A stretch of 64,000 nt of DNA from Niallia sp052318935 (lineage in GTDB: Bacteria; Bacillota; Bacilli; Bacillales; Cytobacillaceae), in assembly GCA_052318935.1 (NCBI GenBank), contig JBQRKO010000010.1; one strand, 5' to 3'. The notes below the pieces were generated by a model. It was given only the letters and a program-made list of their open reading frames with translations. It was not told the DNA's origin and made no database searches. A program made the position numbers and the translations under genes. How positions within the stretch are numbered: position 1 is the first letter of the stretch; each line of letters starts with the position of its first letter. Of this stretch, positions 60,743 through 64,000 are shown piece by piece.

Positions 60743-61165
60743 ATGACAAAAGTACAAGATGTAATGACAAAAGATGTAAAAGTATGTACACCACATGAGC
60801 CTCTGACAGCTGCAGCAAAAATTATGCGTGATATTAATTGTGGTTCCGTACCGGTTTGTGAAGGGAAAAAAGTGGTGGGAATGATCACGGATCGTGATAT
60901 TGTCATCAAATGTGTAGCTGATGGAAAAGACTGCAGCACCGTTCATTGTCATGATTGTATGACTTCGGATGTTATTACCTGTTCGCCGGATACAGATGCA
61001 CATGAATGTGCCCGTATGATGGCTGACCAGCAAATCCGCCGTATTCCTGTGGTCGAAAATGGAGAATTAGTTGGAATTTGTGCGATTGGTGACTTGGCAA
61101 CCGTTGATATTCATATTAATGAAGCCGGGGATGCGTTAAGTCATATTTCTCAACAGCTTCATTAA
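60743..61165 (+). CDS. CBS-domain pair protein
   Basis: 140 residues made of two CBS domains (KVQDVMTKDVKVCTPHEPLT and HDCMTSDVITCSPDTDAHEC), each ending with a RIPV/GMITDRDIV-type strand. These bind adenine nucleotides or SAM and act as sensors. Resembles B. subtilis YhcV. GGGAGG with seven to nine bases precedes the ATG. A 50-residue gene follows 30 bases later and may be cotranscribed. Confidence 0.88.
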   Translation: MTKVQDVMTKDVKVCTPHEPLTAAAKIMRDINCGSVPVCEGKKVVGMITDRDIVIKCVADGKDCSTVHCHDCMTSDVITCSPDTDAHECARMMADQQIRRIPVVENGELVGICAIGDLATVDIHINEAGDALSHISQQLH

Positions 61166-61195
61166 TTTTATACAATACATTTAGGAGGCAATATA

Positions 61196-61348
61196 ATGGG
61201 AAGAGCAAACAATCAAGTATCATCGGGCAATAAAAATTCATTACCTCAAACTCCAAAAAACTTAAAAATAGCACCGAATCATGTTGATGAAGAGTTTTCT
61301 CGTGAACTAGGTGAAAAAGAGAAAATAAAAGCCCCAAGACCTCAATAA
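61196..61348 (+). CDS. small YfhD-like protein
   Basis: 50 residues: GRANNQVSSGNKNSLPQTPK, then NLKIAPNHVDEEFSRELGEK and EKIKAPRPQ. The LPQTPKNL and DEEFSRELGEKE parts resemble YfhD and similar small polar proteins seen in Bacillus spores. TAGGAGG lies seven bases before the ATG, so translation is well supported. Very short; role unknown. Confidence 0.6.
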   Translation: MGRANNQVSSGNKNSLPQTPKNLKIAPNHVDEEFSRELGEKEKIKAPRPQ

Positions 61349-61452
61349 AAATATGTACCAACGCAATATCAATATTAATTTTAGGGTTGCCGATTACAGG
61401 TGATCCTTTTTTTGTTAAAATTTTTTTAGTTATACATAAGCTCAACCTGAAA

Positions 61453-61500
61453 TATTAAGAAAATCTTAAGATTTTTCATCCGAGAATGTTAAGATTTTCC
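61453..61500 (+). promoter_or_regulatory. phased direct repeats, probable response-regulator site
   Basis: TTAAGA occurs at 61455 (TTAAGAAAAT), 61466 (TTAAGATTTTT) and 61489 (TTAAGATTTTC), spaced 11 and 23 bases, about one and two helical turns. Such phased repeats just before an OmpR-type regulator gene suggest autoregulation. AAAATCTTAAGATTTT is also a perfect palindrome. Confidence 0.6.
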
Positions 61501-61545
61501 CATTATGATATAAACAGAGAAAAGATAGAAGAAAGCAGGGGAAAC

Positions 61546-62238
61546 ATGGAGAAGTTAAATGTATTAGTCGTGGATGATGAAAAAGAAATCCGCGATGCGA
61601 TTGAAATTTATTTAAAAAACGAAGGAGTCACCGTATTAAAAGCGAAAGATGGAATCGAGGCGTTGGAATTAATCCATGAACAAGAAATCCATCTCATCAT
61701 TTTAGATATCATGATGCCGAGGCTGGACGGTATTGCAGCTACTTATAAAATACGGGAAGAAAAAAACATCCCTATAATTATGTTAAGTGCAAAAAGTGAA
61801 GATACGGATAAAATATTAGGCTTGCAAGTTGGCGCAGATGATTATGTCACGAAACCATTTAATCCGATGGAGCTTGTTGCCCGGGTAAAATCACAGCTGA
61901 GAAGGTATGTGACATTCGGCACATTCGAAGGCATCAATAAAGTCATTGATTTAAACGGACTGACATTAGATGCAGAAGCAAAAGAAGTAAAGGTGAATGG
62001 AGAGCCGGTAAAGCTCACACCAATTGAATATAAGGTTGTCGAGCTGTTGATCCAACATGCAGGACGCGTATTTTCCATTGAGGAGATTTATGAAAGAGTA
62101 TGGAAAGAACCGAGTTATCATGCCGAAAATACAGTTGCCGTACATATTCGCAAAATTAGAGAAAAAATCGAAATTGATCCAAAAAATCCAAGATATTTAA
62201 AGGTGGTGTGGGGCATTGGCTACAAGATGGAAAAATAG
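61546..62238 (+). CDS. OmpR-family response regulator
   Basis: About 230 residues. The receiver domain has the acidic pocket Asp10/Asp11, phosphoacceptor Asp54 (IILDIMMPRLDG), and Lys103 (DYVTKPF). The winged-helix effector has LTPIEYKVVELLIQHAGRVF, then YERVWKEPSYHAENTVAVHI. The pattern resembles VanR/PhoB-type regulators. The ATG is preceded by GCAGGGGAAAC; an in-frame upstream ATG is not supported. The stop overlaps the start of the sensor kinase by 23 bases. Confidence 0.9.
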   Translation: MEKLNVLVVDDEKEIRDAIEIYLKNEGVTVLKAKDGIEALELIHEQEIHLIILDIMMPRLDGIAATYKIREEKNIPIIMLSAKSEDTDKILGLQVGADDYVTKPFNPMELVARVKSQLRRYVTFGTFEGINKVIDLNGLTLDAEAKEVKVNGEPVKLTPIEYKVVELLIQHAGRVFSIEEIYERVWKEPSYHAENTVAVHIRKIREKIEIDPKNPRYLKVVWGIGYKMEK

Positions 62239-64000
62239 CATTGGTTTTGTCGTTTGGACTCTCTTATTTACAATTGGAGTAAGCGGTTTATTCACGATTT
62301 ACATATTAGTGAAGGATTATCGGTATAAAGATTATTTCAACACACCGCAATTTAAGCGAGTAGTTGATCAATTTGCCGAGTATTTAAGTGACTTTGAATT
62401 ATACAGCATTCCGTTGGAAGACGCGAAAAAATTAATAAAAGTGACAGGTGAAGAAATTAATGAGCACCGCTATCGATATGGAAAGCTAGATGACCAGGTT
62501 GCTAATATAAAAGAACAGTATAAACAGCAAATTGCAGAAGCTTATGCAGAGGAAAATGAAAAGCAAGCAGATGCATATATAGCAGAAAGAGATGAAAAAA
62601 TTGCTGATATTAAGGAGAATTTTGAAAGCGATGAGCATGTAAAATCAAAAGTAATAAAAGAAAAAATAGAAAAATTAGAAAGTTATTATAGTGAAAAAGA
62701 ATCATACCGTATAGATTACTACGTAAACATGGAAGGATTTAGCTATTATTTTAAAAATGATAAAACAGGGAAAGTATATACGAATTTAACGCCTTCTGAA
62801 CAAAAACCTGGAAAGAATGTGATGAATACAAAAAATATGCTGTTTCATACAGACTATACGGTAACAAGTAATGGTTTTATTGATGATAGATTTATCGATT
62901 ATGTGCAGCTGGACGATTTAATAACAATAGATAAGCCTGGAAGGTTTGAAGGGGAAATTGGTGTATCCCAATCTTTATCCACTTCTAGTGTTCTTATGGA
63001 GGCGTACAATCAGTATAAGCAGGAGCAATTTATTTTATTTGTGTATTCGTTATCAAGTATGGCAACACTTATTATCGCTTTTATTATCGGGAAAAAATCT
63101 AGAGTAATAACAAAAGTAAGTGAAAGCTGCAAATCTCTTTATCAAAAAATCCCAATTGATATATGTGTTTTATTTTTCATCACAACGATTGTGTGTACGG
63201 GTTTCTGCATTTACGGAATAACTACTGAATTAGAATATATATTCGATACTTTATTTCTACAGGATATTATCATATTTCTTCTCATCGGAGCGTTTTGTTG
63301 GGGATTAACGATTATTCAAGGAAAAATACTATTATCAGCATGTAGAGATTGGAAGCAATTAAAAAAAGAGTGGAGTAAAGCGCTGGTAAGTAAAACTATT
63401 TCTATCTTAATCTTGCTCTGCAAAAAAACAGTCCATCGTGTAAGAGAAGCATTTTTAAATCAAAGTGTCGGCAGGCAATTATTTATGATGTTAACAACTA
63501 TTTTCGGGTTAGGCCTTTTAGCAACATTGTCAGTAGTGGAACCGGATTTTATCTTTATATATATCCTTATCCTTATCATTATAGGTTTCCCATTAGCCAT
63601 GACCTTAGTAAAAAAAATCGACTATTTTAATAGAATCGTACTGAAAACAAATGAACTTGCAGCAGGGAAATTAGGACCGGATCTCGAAGTGTCCGGGAAA
63701 ACAGTATTCGCACAATTAGCAGGCAATATGAATGTATTAACGGAAGCAGTAAAAACATCCCAAAGTGAACAAGCAAAAAGCGAACGGCTGAAAACAGAAT
63801 TAATTACAAATGTCAGCCATGATCTTAGAACGCCTTTGACTTCAATCATTACGTATACACAGCTACTAAAATCGGGGTCTGTCACAAGTGAAGATCAGGT
63901 GAGTTATCTTGAAATTATTGACCGGAAATCGAAGCGGTTAAAGGTGCTGATTGATGATTTATTTGAAGTGTCGAAAATGGCAAGCGGCAATATTGAGCTG
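62216..64000 (+). CDS. sensor histidine kinase, truncated by window end
   Basis: 595 codons are open to the window edge. TTG 62216 follows AGGTGGTG, overlapping the response regulator. Layout: TM1 at about residues 9-31; a long outside part (about 32-270) with a coiled-coil stretch rich in E/K (about 85-160); then four or five more membrane helices at about 272-292, 312-335, 350-368, 423-442 and 446-466. A HAMP-like segment ends at a dimerisation domain with the phosphoacceptor His535 (NVSHDLRTPLTSI). The ATPase part lies beyond the window. Forms a two-component pair with the preceding gene; signal unknown, perhaps envelope related. Confidence 0.88.
   Translation, partial: MATRWKNSIGFVVWTLLFTIGVSGLFTIYILVKDYRYKDYFNTPQFKRVVDQFAEYLSDFELYSIPLEDAKKLIKVTGEEINEHRYRYGKLDDQVANIKEQYKQQIAEAYAEENEKQADAYIAERDEKIADIKENFESDEHVKSKVIKEKIEKLESYYSEKESYRIDYYVNMEGFSYYFKNDKTGKVYTNLTPSEQKPGKNVMNTKNMLFHTDYTVTSNGFIDDRFIDYVQLDDLITIDKPGRFEGEIGVSQSLSTSSVLMEAYNQYKQEQFILFVYSLSSMATLIIAFIIGKKSRVITKVSESCKSLYQKIPIDICVLFFITTIVCTGFCIYGITTELEYIFDTLFLQDIIIFLLIGAFCWGLTIIQGKILLSACRDWKQLKKEWSKALVSKTISILILLCKKTVHRVREAFLNQSVGRQLFMMLTTIFGLGLLATLSVVEPDFIFIYILILIIIGFPLAMTLVKKIDYFNRIVLKTNELAAGKLGPDLEVSGKTVFAQLAGNMNVLTEAVKTSQSEQAKSERLKTELITNVSHDLRTPLTSIITYTQLLKSGSVTSEDQVSYLEIIDRKSKRLKVLIDDLFEVSKMASGNIEL

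Noticed and set aside
1..64000. CRISPR array
   Set aside because: I saw no regularly spaced short direct repeats with unique spacers and no cas genes. The only repeated short motifs are the two dispersed families, the pair at 31070-31183 and the phased TTAAGA repeats.
1..64000. tRNA or rRNA genes
   Set aside because: No stretch with rRNA sequence or a tRNA cloverleaf with CCA-type end was recognised by eye; a dedicated scan would be decisive.

Overview
This window is low-GC chromosomal DNA from an endospore-forming member of the Bacillaceae. The left 26 kb follows the Bacillus subtilis order ymfF-ymfH-ymfI-ymfJ-ymfK-rodZ-pgsA-cinA-recA-rny-ymdB-spoVS-(dipeptidase)-miaB-ymcA-cotE-mutS-mutL. 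Spore genes (spoVS, cotE), Bacillus-type LexA boxes, S-box and cobalamin riboswitches, many TTG starts behind strong Shine-Dalgarno sites and the mix of small proteins all fit. A Niallia- or Cytobacillus-like genome is plausible, but the species cannot be fixed from the sequence alone.

Layout. 0.4-10.1 kb: EF-P modification and M16-like genes, rodZ, phospholipid synthesis (pgsA), cinA and SOS-controlled recA. 10.3-17.1 kb: RNA metabolism and developmental control (rny, ymdB, spoVS, miaB, ymcA). 17.2-20.3 kb: an accessory island between ymcA and cotE. It holds a dead IS4-type element inserted into a dispersed repeat, and three unrecognised small genes. 20.6-26.5 kb: cotE, an Excalibur-domain protein, mutS and mutL. 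26.5-42.8 kb: an accessory region of secreted, lipoprotein, glycosyltransferase, DinB, hydrolase, flavin reductase, LysM and acetyltransferase genes. It contains several broken genes, a structured non-coding element and a yjdF-type riboswitch. 43.0-46.1 kb: metE behind tandem SAM-I and cobalamin riboswitches. 46.5-49.3 kb: a YitT-type membrane protein, a DUF402 protein and a split DUF1835/DUF3658 gene. 49.3-52.5 kb: an ATPase gene interrupted at a GG dinucleotide by an IS607-type element (serine recombinase, TnpB, putative guide RNA). 52.6-64 kb: LysR with an SMR efflux pair, an SOS-controlled Y-family polymerase operon, a YebC-family protein, a TRIC-like channel, argH, an MBL-fold protein, a CBS protein and a two-component system whose sensor kinase runs off the window.

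Two dispersed repeat families punctuate the intergenic DNA. Family A is about 180-210 bp with a GC-rich core and short terminal inverted repeats. Copies lie at 129, 4372, 17345 and 43554, with an internally deleted form at 7394. Family B is about 120 bp, with copies at 6651, 13234, 24321 and 46263 and one split by the IS4 element. One A copy lies inside the IS4 element, which itself lies inside a B-like copy. Another A copy lies between the cobalamin-riboswitch terminator and metE.

The strongest regulatory story is metE: two ligand-sensing RNAs in series, so either S-adenosylmethionine or coenzyme B12 could stop its expression. The most interesting mobile-element story is the IS607 insertion, whose exact boundaries, start-site hairpin, frameshifted tnpB and putative guide RNA can all be read directly. 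The least explained genes are the three small ones next to cotE.
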